Assembly (NCBI RefSeq): GCF_006228385.1
Contig: NZ_CP039852.1
Span: 2,806,001 to 2,870,000 of the forward strand
Direction: 5' to 3'
Length of the DNA stretch: 64,000 bases
Source: Salinimonas iocasae
Lineage (GTDB): Bacteria > Pseudomonadota > Gammaproteobacteria > Enterobacterales > Alteromonadaceae
Shown: piece by piece, positions 38,713 through 47,759 of the stretch
Numbering within the stretch: position 1 is the first letter of the stretch
Layout: every line of letters starts with the position of its first letter
Notes under the pieces: model-generated
Database searches by the model: none
Seen by the model: the letters and a program-made list of their open reading frames with translations, nothing else
What the model was told of the DNA's origin: nothing
Position numbers and translations under genes: made by a program

Positions 38713-39863
38713 ACAAGTTCTCCATCAGAATGTGTCGTGGGAGCCACATGTTGTGTGGCATGTGCCGGAAACGACATGGTAAACACCGCCCCAGAACCGG
38801 CTTTATTTGCCACCGCGAACTGGCCTTTATGCGCATTCACGACAGATTTAACCACTGCCAGCCCCAATCCCGTACCATGTGTTTTGGTAGTAAAAAAGGG
38901 CTCAAATATTTTATCTTTTACTGAGTCACTGACACCCGGGCCACAGTCGGCCACTTCAATCGAAAGAAGGCTTTCAGCCATGCTGGCTTTTACAGTCACT
39001 CTGGTGCCCGGTTCACTGACCTGACAGGCATTATGAACAAGGTTGAGCACAGCGCCCTGCAATGCAGTCAAATTACCGACCAATGCTGCATCCTGCTCAA
39101 ATCCTTCAAAGACCACTGATAACTGCGCCTGGTCAGCCAGCGTAATGGCATTTGGCGCGATTGCCATTTTCAAATCTGCCAACGTCAGATTACTGACAAC
39201 CTGATCCTCACCAGACTTGGCGAACAACAGCATGTCATTAACCTGGCTTTCCAGTTCCTGCAAACGTGCTGTGAGCTTATGAGCAAATCCGGAGGTAGCA
39301 TCCTGACCAAGATCTGAACGAGTCAGGTTAGCCGCGTAAAGCATTGCAGCCGAAAGTGGGGTTCTGATTTGATGAGCCAGCGAGGCAACCATTTTACCCA
39401 GCGCTGACAGCCGCTGCATGTGGCTGACGCGGGCCTGAAGCTGACGGGTTTCGGTCAGGTCGGTCAGAACAATCAGCTGACCTGGTTCGTTTTGTAATGG
39501 TGTTATGGATAACTTCACACGACGGCCATCTATTAAAGATACCTCGTGACCATCATCCGCGCGCGGCTTGAACGAACGGGCAATAATAGTTCGCCACAAC
39601 TCGCCTTCAAGCGGCTCGCCTAATAAATCTATCGCCTGACTGTTGGCTTGTCTGACAATGCCATAACCGTCTAATACGATGACGCCAGCCGGCATTACCT
39701 GAAGCAGGTGCGATAAACGGTCGGCCTGCTGACGCAGCGCAGTTACCTCTGCAGAATCAGAAAACTGCTCATCGGCAGACGACGCAGAAAAATGCGCATC
39801 ACAAATGTCATTGGCATAAGGGGAATCATGTTGCATTGAAAAATGACCGCTGTCATATGTCAT
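38709..39863 (-). CDS. flrB: Flagellar sensor histidine kinase FlrB (FleS)
   Basis: 384 residues without membrane helices: a PAS-like domain (about 50-115, VMPAGVIVLDGYGIVRQAN), HisKA domain with ASLAHQIRTPLSAAM (His near 161) and an HATPase domain with GTGLGLAVVKSVV. As a soluble kinase it probably senses an assembly state of the basal body, as in other polar-flagellates, and phosphorylates FlrC. A sigma-54-type promoter lies upstream. Confidence 0.95.
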   Translation of the reverse strand: MTYDSGHFSMQHDSPYANDICDAHFSASSADEQFSDSAEVTALRQQADRLSHLLQVMPAGVIVLDGYGIVRQANSQAIDLLGEPLEGELWRTIIARSFKPRADDGHEVSLIDGRRVKLSITPLQNEPGQLIVLTDLTETRQLQARVSHMQRLSALGKMVASLAHQIRTPLSAAMLYAANLTRSDLGQDATSGFAHKLTARLQELESQVNDMLLFAKSGEDQVVSNLTLADLKMAIAPNAITLADQAQLSVVFEGFEQDAALVGNLTALQGAVLNLVHNACQVSEPGTRVTVKASMAESLLSIEVADCGPGVSDSVKDKIFEPFFTTKTHGTGLGLAVVKSVVNAHKGQFAVANKAGSGAVFTMSFPAHATQHVAPTTHSDGELV

Positions 39864-39909
39864 ACCGACCTCGTCAAAAAGCAGACGTAACTACGAATGA
39901 CTAGTAACT

Positions 39910-39927
39910 AGCAGTTTTCAGGCCAAA
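39910..39927 (-). promoter_or_regulatory. Putative sigma-54 promoter of flrBC
   Basis: Minus strand reads TTTTGGCCTGAAAACTGC: GG, ten bases, GC. It lies about 55 bases upstream of flrB and about 55 bases after flrA, consistent with FlrA-dependent class II expression. Confidence 0.7.
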
Positions 39928-39981
39928 ATTTAAGCCTTTGTTTTCAATGGATTAGAATGGGGATAAGCGTGCTGTTGAATG

Positions 39982-41451
39982 TCAATTATCTGACGAGAGG
40001 GTTTCATCACGCTGAATGTTATACTTTCGCATTTTTTCGACCAGCGTTGTTCTGCGCATACCTAGTTTATCTGCAGCACGTGCAACAACCCAGTCCTGCT
40101 GTTCTAAAGCCTGAATAATCAGGTTGATTTCAAGTTCAGACAGGTACTCTTTGAGGTTCACCCCATCCTCAGGCAAATCAGAACGATACGACTCGGGTTC
40201 ATCGCTTTGCTCCGGGGCAGCTTCTGGTGTGTCTTCCTGAGCAGCAGACTCAGCAAATAACGCATTGAACGCATCACGCTCTAGGAGTTCTTCGGGATAT
40301 TCAGGCTGATACGCCTGCACTTCGCCGTACTGGTATTTGGGTGGCAGATCCTGAATGTCTACAATCTGACCGGGATACAAAATGCTTAAGCGCTCAACAA
40401 GATTCGACAGTTCCCTGACATTTCCGTCCCAGGAATGCTCCATTAAGGAGGCTATCGCCATTTCAGTAAACTTCACGCCTTCAACGCCGTCGCCCTTGAT
40501 GCGGCTGATTAATTCCTGCAATAACAACGGAATATCTTCGCGTCGTTCACGCAGCGCCGGACTATCAATAGGAAATACATTAAGGCGGTAAAACAAATCT
40601 TCGCGGAACTTATTTTCCTGAATCATGGTTTCAAGATTGCGGTGGGTCGCCGCGACAATGCGTACATTGCATTGGATGGGTGTACTGCCACCCACTCTTT
40701 CGAAGGTGCGTTCCTGCAGAACCCGCAGTAGTTTTACCTGCATCTGCATGGGCATATCGCCAATTTCATCCAAAAACAGCGTGCCACTTTCAGCAAGCTC
40801 AAAACGACCTTTACGGGCACTGATGGCCCCCGTGAAAGCACCCTTTTCATGACCAAACAGCTCACTTTCCAGCAGCTCACCGGGAATAGCACCACAGTTT
40901 ACCGGTATGAAAGGACCATCTTTACGTTCAGAAAAGAAATGTACATTACGCGCGACAACCTCTTTACCCGTACCGGATTCGCCAAGAATCAATACCGTTG
41001 CATCGGTGGGAGCAACCTGCTCGACCAGACGACGAACGGTTTGGATTTCCTCACTACGGCCTACCAGGGAACGGAATAAGCGGGTTTTTACGCCTGAAGG
41101 CTTTGTTGAACCGGGGCGGCGACGGCTGTATTCCTGGCAGCGGTGTATTGCTTGTGTCAATACCGGATAGGTCATTGGCAGCGTGCATGCACCGACAAGA
41201 TTTCGCTCAGGATTGACTACGCCATCCTCTGCAACCACGGCAACAAACGGAATATGTGGAAACTGAAGAATCAGTTCCTGTGCGGTAGACACGGAAAAAT
41301 CTACCAGAACAGCATCTACCGAATGAGTCTTAAGGTACTCAGCACTGCTTTTGTAAGAGCAGCTTGAGCAAGGCTCACCAATAAACGAAACAATGGTTTC
41401 AAGCTTATGAATAAGATCGCCGTTATCACTAACGAGCAGAATATCCTTCAT
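39982..41451 (-). CDS. flrA: Flagellar master regulator FlrA (FleQ)
   Basis: 489 residues: an N-terminal receiver-like domain with a degenerate acidic pocket (Ser8-Asp9 in place of an Asp pair), as in FleQ/FlrA; an AAA+ domain with [18 protein letters not shown] and [12 protein letters not shown]; and a C-terminal Fis-type helix-turn-helix ([20 protein letters not shown]). It starts the sigma-54 flagellar cascade and in FleQ relatives binds cyclic di-GMP near the ATP site. FlhG likely restrains it. Confidence 0.95.
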   Translation of the reverse strand: MKDILLVSDNGDLIHKLETIVSFIGEPCSSCSYKSSAEYLKTHSVDAVLVDFSVSTAQELILQFPHIPFVAVVAEDGVVNPERNLVGACTLPMTYPVLTQAIHRCQEYSRRRPGSTKPSGVKTRLFRSLVGRSEEIQTVRRLVEQVAPTDATVLILGESGTGKEVVARNVHFFSERKDGPFIPVNCGAIPGELLESELFGHEKGAFTGAISARKGRFELAESGTLFLDEIGDMPMQMQVKLLRVLQERTFERVGGSTPIQCNVRIVAATHRNLETMIQENKFREDLFYRLNVFPIDSPALRERREDIPLLLQELISRIKGDGVEGVKFTEMAIASLMEHSWDGNVRELSNLVERLSILYPGQIVDIQDLPPKYQYGEVQAYQPEYPEELLERDAFNALFAESAAQEDTPEAAPEQSDEPESYRSDLPEDGVNLKEYLSELEINLIIQALEQQDWVVARAADKLGMRRTTLVEKMRKYNIQRDETLSSDN

Positions 41452-41556
41452 TAAATCCCCGGAAGATGCGATTTTATTATTAACAGTCTAGCGCATCTGC
41501 ATGATTGTAGCGGTAATCACAGTTAGCGCAACAACTGATCGCGTAAAATTGGTCAG

Positions 41557-41579
41557 AAAAAAAGCAGGCGAGCCTGCTT
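41557..41579 (-). terminator. Terminator after the flagellin-like gene
   Basis: AAGCAGGC and GCCTGCTT pair around a two-base gap, followed on the minus strand by TTTTTTT. It lies 25 bases after the flagellin-like stop, so that gene is insulated from flrA. Confidence 0.85.
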
Positions 41580-41603
41580 ATTTATAGGATACGACACATT
41601 GTC

Positions 41604-42422
41604 TTAACTTAACAGCGCTAACACCTGTCCTTCCTGCTGAGTTGCCATCGACTGAACAGACATCGCGGCCTGGCCCTGTACATCCAGTGCAGCTTGCTGT
41701 GATGACGCCTGGGCATAATCCAGGTCAGCAATACGGCTTTGTGCCGCCGAGGAATTTACATCGGCCTGTGTCAGATTTCTGGCCGTACTGGCTAACTGAT
41801 TTTGTGTTGCTCCTAACTCAGCACGATAGGCGCCGACGGTTTCAAGCGCAGCATCGGTTGCCGCCAGGGCATCATTCACACTGCCGGTGGTCACATCAAC
41901 ATTCAACACTGACGCAATATCATTTACCACGTCGTTGGTTTGTACATCGACATTCTCACCGGCATTGGCGCCAACCTGAAAACTCAATGCGCCCTGTTCA
42001 CTCAACAGAGGCTTCCCACCGAATGTAGTCTGCTCGGCAGTTTGACTGATATTTTTCTGTAAGGCGGAGATTTCTGACTGAATGGCGCGCTTGTCGGCAT
42101 CATTGAGACTGCCGTTACCTGCTTGCAGGGTTAACTCCCGAATGCGCGAAACATCGTTATTGATGCCGTCAAGGCCACCCTCAGCAACCTGAGCTAAAGA
42201 AATCCCGTCATAAACATTACTTACAGCCTGTCGGTTACCTTCAACCTGGGAGGTGAGACGGTCGATAATTTGCTGTGCGGCGGCGCCATCTGCTGCACTA
42301 TTGACCTGTTTGCCACTTGCCAGCTTTTCCATCAGGTCAGTCTTTTTCTCCTGAACCTGATTGTTTTCCTGTACTTGCTTCGGAACGCCCAGACCGAACG
42401 TAGAATCTGTTATGCCTGTCAT
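41604..42422 (-). CDS. Divergent flagellin-like protein
   Basis: 272 residues with both flagellin end domains in altered form. The N-terminal part (LMEKLASGKQVNSAADGAAA, then VYDGISLAQVAEGGLDGIN) and C-terminal part (YRAELGATQNQLASTARNL) match flagellin coiled-coil segments. However, the first helix lacks the ALTVNTNVSSLNAQR start, and the last ends QEGQVLALLS instead of RPQAALSLLG. It has a strong ribosome site (GGAGG), no evident sigma-28 promoter, and its own terminator, and it stands between flrA and the sugar cluster. It may be a minor filament component or a regulatory paralogue. Confidence 0.82.
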   Translation of the reverse strand: MTGITDSTFGLGVPKQVQENNQVQEKKTDLMEKLASGKQVNSAADGAAAQQIIDRLTSQVEGNRQAVSNVYDGISLAQVAEGGLDGINNDVSRIRELTLQAGNGSLNDADKRAIQSEISALQKNISQTAEQTTFGGKPLLSEQGALSFQVGANAGENVDVQTNDVVNDIASVLNVDVTTGSVNDALAATDAALETVGAYRAELGATQNQLASTARNLTQADVNSSAAQSRIADLDYAQASSQQAALDVQGQAAMSVQSMATQQEGQVLALLS

Positions 42423-42512
42423 ATCGCCTCCGCTTTTTGTTCACAGTATAGTAAACAGACAAAATTTCTGCAGGCAATATAAATACGTAAGTATGAAATG
42501 TAAGACCTGACG

Positions 42513-43280
42513 TTATAAACAAAAACCGTCATCAACCACAATGTTTTGCCCGGTTACGTACGATGACAAGTCCGATAGCAAAAATATGATAGAGCCGGTC
42601 ACGTCGTTTACATCCAGCATTCCTTTACCGTTTGTTTGCTGTTTGTAGGCAGTTAAGAAACTTTGTGACTGATTGTCAAAAATGCCCCCCGGACAGATAC
42701 AGTTCACCCTGAACTTACTGTCATTCACATAAGCGGCTGCATAACGACTCAGATGCTGAAGGGCAGCTTTAATCGCCGCATACTCAACGGGCATCGTCAT
42801 TTGCGTATTTTCATATACCTCAAATTTGGGGGCTACAACCCCGTAAATCGAAGAAATATTAACCAGCGAGAACGGCTGCATACTTTTTTTAAAGTATTTC
42901 GCACTTTGCTGCATGAACAAAAAGGCGCTACCCAGATTTTGCGCTAAATTATCGTTGAAACTTTCCATTGTTACATCGAAGAAATGCTGGCCGTAGGACT
43001 TATTTCGCGGGTAACTACAATTTACGGCACCATCAATACTATCAATCTGTCCAAACAATGCCTCAACCTCATGAGGCTGAGTCACGTCCGTCTTTACCGT
43101 TTCTAGTCTGCCGTTATATTCAGCCTGGTTTTTCTGAGAAAAAAAGTCATTTTTATCAAACGTTAAATCTGCCGCAATGACTTTGCCGCCCTGCCCCAGA
43201 ATTGCCTGGCACAGCTGAGCCCCTAACAGCCCCGCTGCGCCAGTTACCAAAATGTTTTTATTTTTTAGCAGCGCATTCAA
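42513..43280 (-). CDS. ptmA: SDR-family oxidoreductase of the nonulosonate cluster (PtmA-like)
   Basis: 255-residue classical short-chain dehydrogenase: NAD(P) motif TGAAGLLGAQ, the Ser of NISSIYG and a Tyr-x-x-x-Lys (EYAAIKAALQ), and the C-terminal VTGQNIVVDDG. In Campylobacter the related PtmA acts in the legionaminic acid route, helping make the glucosamine precursor. It overlaps neuA by 23 bases and is the last gene of the cluster. The partner PtmF of Campylobacter is not present here. Confidence 0.82.
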   Translation of the reverse strand: MNALLKNKNILVTGAAGLLGAQLCQAILGQGGKVIAADLTFDKNDFFSQKNQAEYNGRLETVKTDVTQPHEVEALFGQIDSIDGAVNCSYPRNKSYGQHFFDVTMESFNDNLAQNLGSAFLFMQQSAKYFKKSMQPFSLVNISSIYGVVAPKFEVYENTQMTMPVEYAAIKAALQHLSRYAAAYVNDSKFRVNCICPGGIFDNQSQSFLTAYKQQTNGKGMLDVNDVTGSIIFLLSDLSSYVTGQNIVVDDGFCL

Positions 43281-43968
43281 AACCTACTTCCTCAATCATT
43301 ATTTCAGCTAACTTAAAATCATAGATGTCATCGATATCGACCGCATGGCTTTTAGGAATCTCAACATGCGATACCCTGCCCTGAAATATACCTGACTGGG
43401 TCAGAATATAATCGGGCGTAGTTGTGTAAAACGAGGTAACAATATCAAAAGCCTGCGGTGCATCCTGTCTGCGCGTGATAATCTCATCAGGCGTATTCAT
43501 TAGCTCCACCAAACCATCCTCTCGCAATTTCACGACATTAAAAAAAGGATTGCGATGCGTTTTAGCAATGGAAATACAAATATCGCCATCCTTATTTTTT
43601 ATCCTTTCAATGGACGCTTCCACATCCCCGATACGGCGGATTGGACTGGTAGCGGGAAGGCTGACAAAAATATCAAACGCGCCATAATGCTTACTTACCC
43701 ATTCTACTGCGTGACGCCATGAAAGCCATTCAGGACTGGTGTCGGTAGCTAGCGCGTCAGGCCGTTCAATCACGATAGCGCCGTGTTGGTGTGCCACATC
43801 AGCAATGCCCGCATCGTCGGTTGACACAAATACCCCGTCAATCACACTGCTCGCTTTAGCTAGCTCAATGGCGTGGGCCAGCAAAGGTTTGCCCGCTAAT
43901 GGTTTGATATTTTTTCCCGGAAGTCCTTTAGAACCGCCCCTGGCAAATACAAAAGCAAATGTTTTCAT
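43258..43968 (-). CDS. neuA: CMP-nonulosonate cytidylyltransferase (NeuA/LegF family)
   Basis: 236 residues opening with the CTP-binding FARGGSKGLPGKNIKPLAGK and continuing VDGVFVSTDD and SLPATSPIRRIGDVE, all hallmarks of CMP-sialate-type synthetases. It would activate the nonulosonic acid made by the NeuB homologue for transfer by Maf. Whether the sugar is legionaminic or another sialic-like acid cannot be told from this protein alone. Confidence 0.92.
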   Translation of the reverse strand: MKTFAFVFARGGSKGLPGKNIKPLAGKPLLAHAIELAKASSVIDGVFVSTDDAGIADVAHQHGAIVIERPDALATDTSPEWLSWRHAVEWVSKHYGAFDIFVSLPATSPIRRIGDVEASIERIKNKDGDICISIAKTHRNPFFNVVKLREDGLVELMNTPDEIITRRQDAPQAFDIVTSFYTTTPDYILTQSGIFQGRVSHVEIPKSHAVDIDDIYDFKLAEIMIEEVGFECAAKK

Positions 43969-43991
43969 CTGAGCTGATCTCTGATGCAGAT

Positions 43992-44960
43992 TTAATTTTT
44001 GGCAACCGATTTTATATCACTTATCAGCCTGACGACGCCGAGCGATTCTGTCAAAGTGGCGACAGGGTTAACATCGTCAGCATTAGATATAAAGCGACTG
44101 AGCATATCAATGTACATGTTATTTTTATCCCACTGTGCGTCTTCATAAATAATTCGCTCGCCCTGCTTATCAAAAACAATTACCTTATTGGCAACTAAAT
44201 TCCACTCAAGGGTCCCTTCACTTCCAATAACCCGGCAGGTTCTTGTGACCTTATGCTGCAGGAGGTCTAAATGGATATTGATAATCCCACCAGCCCGCGT
44301 GCTTGCCACAATATCCGCCTGATCTTCTACGTCCAAACCTAATTGGCTGGAGGATCGCACAATGGCGTGCTGGATAGTCAACGCGCCGAAAATCCACTGG
44401 CAATAATCAAATTCATGACTTAATTCGAACAGCGCTCCACCGCCTAACGCCTTTTGGGCTGTAACCGACTGCATATAATCTTTGCCTGGTCTCCATTGCG
44501 ACAAATGCTGCCCTGTTTCGATAAACACGTTATAAATATCACCGAGTCTATTCTCACTTATAAACGATTTGACAATTGAAGAAGAGGGTAAAAATCTCAG
44601 ACAATAGCCTACGCCTACCGGGGTGCGATTTTTGCTGGAAGCGCTCATGATTTCTTCAACATCATGAACGTTGGTGGCAACCGGTTTTTCAATCAATGTC
44701 GGTATGTTCTTTTCTATAAAAACAAGCGCGTGCGTTTTATGAAACGGGGCTGGCGAAGCGATAATCGCCACATCAATATCGGTAAAAGGGATAGCGTCAA
44801 AGCAGCTTAAAAACACATCACAGTTGTCCGGTATCGTGTCGGGTGTGCGTCCACTTGAAGACAGGGCGTACACGGTTGCCCCTGAAAACATCTTTTTTAT
44901 ATTAGCGCGGTGACGCCTGGCGATATTTCCAAGACCCACCACCACTGCATTGAAGGACAT
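43992..44960 (-). CDS. Gfo/Idh/MocA-family oxidoreductase
   Basis: 322 residues with an N-terminal Rossmann motif VVGLGNIARRHRANIKKM, then VAIIASPAPFHKTHAL and the family EKPVATNVHDVEEIM with the conserved Glu-Lys-Pro. The C-terminal part is the usual substrate/dimer domain. It is embedded in the nonulosonate cluster between ptmE and neuA and abuts ptmE by one base. Its role is unknown; it may modify a nucleotide sugar or the nonulosonic acid. Confidence 0.88.
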   Translation of the reverse strand: MSFNAVVVGLGNIARRHRANIKKMFSGATVYALSSSGRTPDTIPDNCDVFLSCFDAIPFTDIDVAIIASPAPFHKTHALVFIEKNIPTLIEKPVATNVHDVEEIMSASSKNRTPVGVGYCLRFLPSSSIVKSFISENRLGDIYNVFIETGQHLSQWRPGKDYMQSVTAQKALGGGALFELSHEFDYCQWIFGALTIQHAIVRSSSQLGLDVEDQADIVASTRAGGIINIHLDLLQHKVTRTCRVIGSEGTLEWNLVANKVIVFDKQGERIIYEDAQWDKNNMYIDMLSRFISNADDVNPVATLTESLGVVRLISDIKSVAKN

Positions 44961-46018
44961 TACTCTAAATCCAGATACTTAATGTCTGCCTGGGCACGAT
45001 TAAAGTCATCCATTCTTCCCACATCCATCCAGTACTCATGGATAGGAAACATCAAAATATTGTTTTCTTTCTTCAGACACTGCTCTAGCAATGACGGCAT
45101 ATCTATTTTGGTATCTTTGGGCACGGAATCTATTATCTCAGGTGAGACTACATAAATGCCGGCATTCACAAAAAAGTGATGAACCGGTTTTTCTGTCATA
45201 CCGACAATCTTATTGCCTTCGTTCTCAATTACACCAAAAGGCACCTGATAATTGTATTCCTTCACACACATGGTGGCGAAGGCGCCATTATCCTGATGAA
45301 AATCCATCAGAACCTTGAAATCTACATTGGTTAATACATCACCGTTAATCATGATTAACGGACTATTCGATATGGTTTTGGGCAACAAACCCAATGCCCC
45401 ACCGGTCCCCAATGGCTCCTCTTCGTGAACGTAGGTGATATTCACGCCCAGCTCTTCACCATCGCCAAAGTGGTTCGTTATTTTTTCGGCCATGTAATGT
45501 GTAGAGATATAAAAATTGTAAAAGCCAAGTTTTATAAAGCGCCGCATTATGATCTCAAGAATTGGCTTATCGCCAATTTTGAGCATTGGCTTCGGGCAAC
45601 TATCGGTAAGCGGCTTTAACCGCGTTCCGAACCCACCAGACATGATGAAAACAGGATTGTCATACTTTCTCTTGCGGATTGCTTCATGAAGCGTTTTAAG
45701 ACCAACAACATTATACTCATCATCGACAAGCGGCACCGACGACAGGCGTTTTCCCTTCATAAGCTCTAATAATCTGTCGTTTGACGTATTGTAGGGTGCT
45801 GTCACTGGCGCTGCATTCATCACCTGTTGGACGCAGTCGCCTATGGATACTTCCCGCAGAAGACCTCTTCTGATATCACCGTCAGTGATCGTGCCCATGA
45901 GGCGATTGCCCTCACTAACCACCAACGCAATACCTAAAGACTCGCTGTTTATGATCTCAATAGCTTCTTTTATCGTGCCTGAAGAAGAAATCAGCGTTTT
46001 TTGCCAGTGATAAGACAT
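44960..46018 (-). CDS. ptmE: CBS-domain sugar nucleotidyltransferase (PtmE-like)
   Basis: 352 residues: two CBS motifs (about 1-125, with TITDGDIRRGLL) fused to a nucleotidyltransferase domain that opens IMSGGFGTRLKPLTDSCPKP near 128. This CBS-NTase arrangement is that of PtmE, which makes GDP-glucosamine for legionaminic acid in Campylobacter. The presence of this gene hints that GDP-linked rather than UDP-linked sugars feed the pathway here. It lies 42 bases after neuD. Confidence 0.88.
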   Translation of the reverse strand: MSYHWQKTLISSSGTIKEAIEIINSESLGIALVVSEGNRLMGTITDGDIRRGLLREVSIGDCVQQVMNAAPVTAPYNTSNDRLLELMKGKRLSSVPLVDDEYNVVGLKTLHEAIRKRKYDNPVFIMSGGFGTRLKPLTDSCPKPMLKIGDKPILEIIMRRFIKLGFYNFYISTHYMAEKITNHFGDGEELGVNITYVHEEEPLGTGGALGLLPKTISNSPLIMINGDVLTNVDFKVLMDFHQDNGAFATMCVKEYNYQVPFGVIENEGNKIVGMTEKPVHHFFVNAGIYVVSPEIIDSVPKDTKIDMPSLLEQCLKKENNILMFPIHEYWMDVGRMDDFNRAQADIKYLDLE

Positions 46019-46060
46019 AATTCAGGTCCTTGTCGTAAGGTCTACTAGTAAGTTCTACAG

Positions 46061-46687
46061 TTAGCGACGAACTGTTTTCCCATCGTCGACGGCGCGCGTT
46101 ATACATGTGCCTGCGCCAATAATGGCATTCGAGCCGATGGTCATGCCATTAATTATCGTAGCTCCAGCGCCGACGAAAACGTCGTTACCTGTTGTTACTT
46201 CACCACAAACAGTCGAGCCAGGAGCAATATGATTGCGTGAACCAATTTGGCAATCGTGCTCTATGACAGCCTGGGTATTAACGATTGTCTGCTCGCCAAT
46301 AACCGCACCAGCCTGAATGATCGCGCCCGACATTATTTGTGCACCTTGTTTTATTGTTGCATAAGCAGAGACCGTAGCAGTCGGTGCAATGACCGATTCA
46401 AAGGTATACCCTTGTGCCAGAAAATACTCACAAACTTTCTTTCTGCTGTCTGCGCCCGGAAGCATCCCGATAGCATTGACCAATAAGACCTCGTCAGGCG
46501 CATAGCGTCGGACATCCTCATCGCTACTGAGATGGTTAATACCATCAAATAGCGGACTTTCCATTAGTGGTTCAGGGCTGACCACAGCAGCTATTTGCTT
46601 ATCCTGCTGCAATAAAATATCTGCCAGAACCCGGGCATGCCCACCGCCTCCAATTAATATTATCGGCAGGCCCGTATTATTCTTCAA
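46061..46687 (-). CDS. neuD: NeuD/LegH-family acetyltransferase
   Basis: 208 residues: an N-terminal Rossmann-like part with IILIGGGGHARVLADILL and a left-handed beta-helix of hexapeptide repeats (for example TIVNTQAVIEHDCQIGSR and the catalytic-type IEHD). The PglD/NeuD/LegH family N-acetylates UDP- or GDP-linked amino sugars. It overlaps neuB by 11 bases. Confidence 0.9.
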   Translation of the reverse strand: MKNNTGLPIILIGGGGHARVLADILLQQDKQIAAVVSPEPLMESPLFDGINHLSSDEDVRRYAPDEVLLVNAIGMLPGADSRKKVCEYFLAQGYTFESVIAPTATVSAYATIKQGAQIMSGAIIQAGAVIGEQTIVNTQAVIEHDCQIGSRNHIAPGSTVCGEVTTGNDVFVGAGATIINGMTIGSNAIIGAGTCITRAVDDGKTVRR

Positions 46688-47759
46688 CGATTAGGTCCCC
46701 CGCCCGATAATGCCGCAACGCACGTCGCCCCAGCATCTCCCAATACTGATAAGGAGAAACGCCGCTACCAGGCCTCATGGTTGTCAGATCCGCTGCGCTG
46801 AATACTTCTCCTTTGGGAACCTCACGTGCAGCCACTACACTTTTTCTGGCGATATCTTTGTTTTTCAGTTCAGACGGTGTAGGAGATTTTTGGTGAGAGC
46901 CCAAAGCCTGCTCTACTTCACGAATAGACTTGACCATCTGCGATAATTCAGTGGGATCCAGTGACGCCTTGTGATCCGGCCCGTCCATATTTTTATCCAG
47001 CGTAAAATGCTTTTCTATTACCACGGCGCCTCTGGCAACCGCTGCAATTGGCACAGATATACCTGAGCTATGATCAGAATATCCGGTAGCAAGCCCGAAT
47101 TTACTTTTCATCGTATCCATGGCTCTTAAGTTTATCTCGTCAAACGGAGCGGGATACTCCGTTGTACAGTGCAGCAAGGTGACGCTGTTTTTCAGTGCTT
47201 TTTGTCCTGCCATGGAATGATAAGCGTCATCAAATGCCTGTCTTGACGGTTTAGACGTGGTATCGGCTGTCAGCCCATAGGCAATGACGCCAAGGGCAGC
47301 CTCAATTTCTGCTTCCGATGCCATTCCGGTCGACAGAATAAGCTGGCAACCGGCGCGGGCGTACTCCAAAACTAACGGAGCATTAGTCAGCTCGCCAGAA
47401 GGAATTTTAAGTCGCGACAATCCAAGCTCGTTAACTAAAAAATGAAGGCTTGTCAGATCGAATGCGGTTGATAAAAACTCAATTCCAGACTGATGGCAGT
47501 AAGACATCAGCTTGTGATGACTTTCATAAGAAAGCTCCAGGCGCGACAACATCGACAACTGTGATTCCTCACGCTGGGTATTGTGCACCTGATAATCCGC
47601 TTGTCTGGCCTGGGCTGTAACCAGCTTTTCCGCTTTGAAGGTTTGGAACTTGACCACGTCAGCGCCTGCTGCACAGGCGACGTCGACAAGCTTAAATGCT
47701 AAATCTTCACTACCATTGTGATTCACGCCAGCTTCAGCAATTATCAATGTCACTGTCAT
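46677..47759 (-). CDS. neuB: Nonulosonic acid synthase (NeuB/LegI family)
   Basis: 360 residues: an N-terminal TIM barrel with IIAEAGVNHNGSEDLAFKLV, KFQTFKAEKL and KIPSGELTNAPLVLEY, plus a C-terminal antifreeze-like SAF domain (RKSVVAAREVPKGEVFSAAD). It condenses phosphoenolpyruvate with a six-carbon amino sugar to a nine-carbon acid. It overlaps neuC by 26 bases and neuD by 11, which indicates tight coupling. Confidence 0.94.
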   Translation of the reverse strand: MTVTLIIAEAGVNHNGSEDLAFKLVDVACAAGADVVKFQTFKAEKLVTAQARQADYQVHNTQREESQLSMLSRLELSYESHHKLMSYCHQSGIEFLSTAFDLTSLHFLVNELGLSRLKIPSGELTNAPLVLEYARAGCQLILSTGMASEAEIEAALGVIAYGLTADTTSKPSRQAFDDAYHSMAGQKALKNSVTLLHCTTEYPAPFDEINLRAMDTMKSKFGLATGYSDHSSGISVPIAAVARGAVVIEKHFTLDKNMDGPDHKASLDPTELSQMVKSIREVEQALGSHQKSPTPSELKNKDIARKSVVAAREVPKGEVFSAADLTTMRPGSGVSPYQYWEMLGRRALRHYRAGDLIVEE

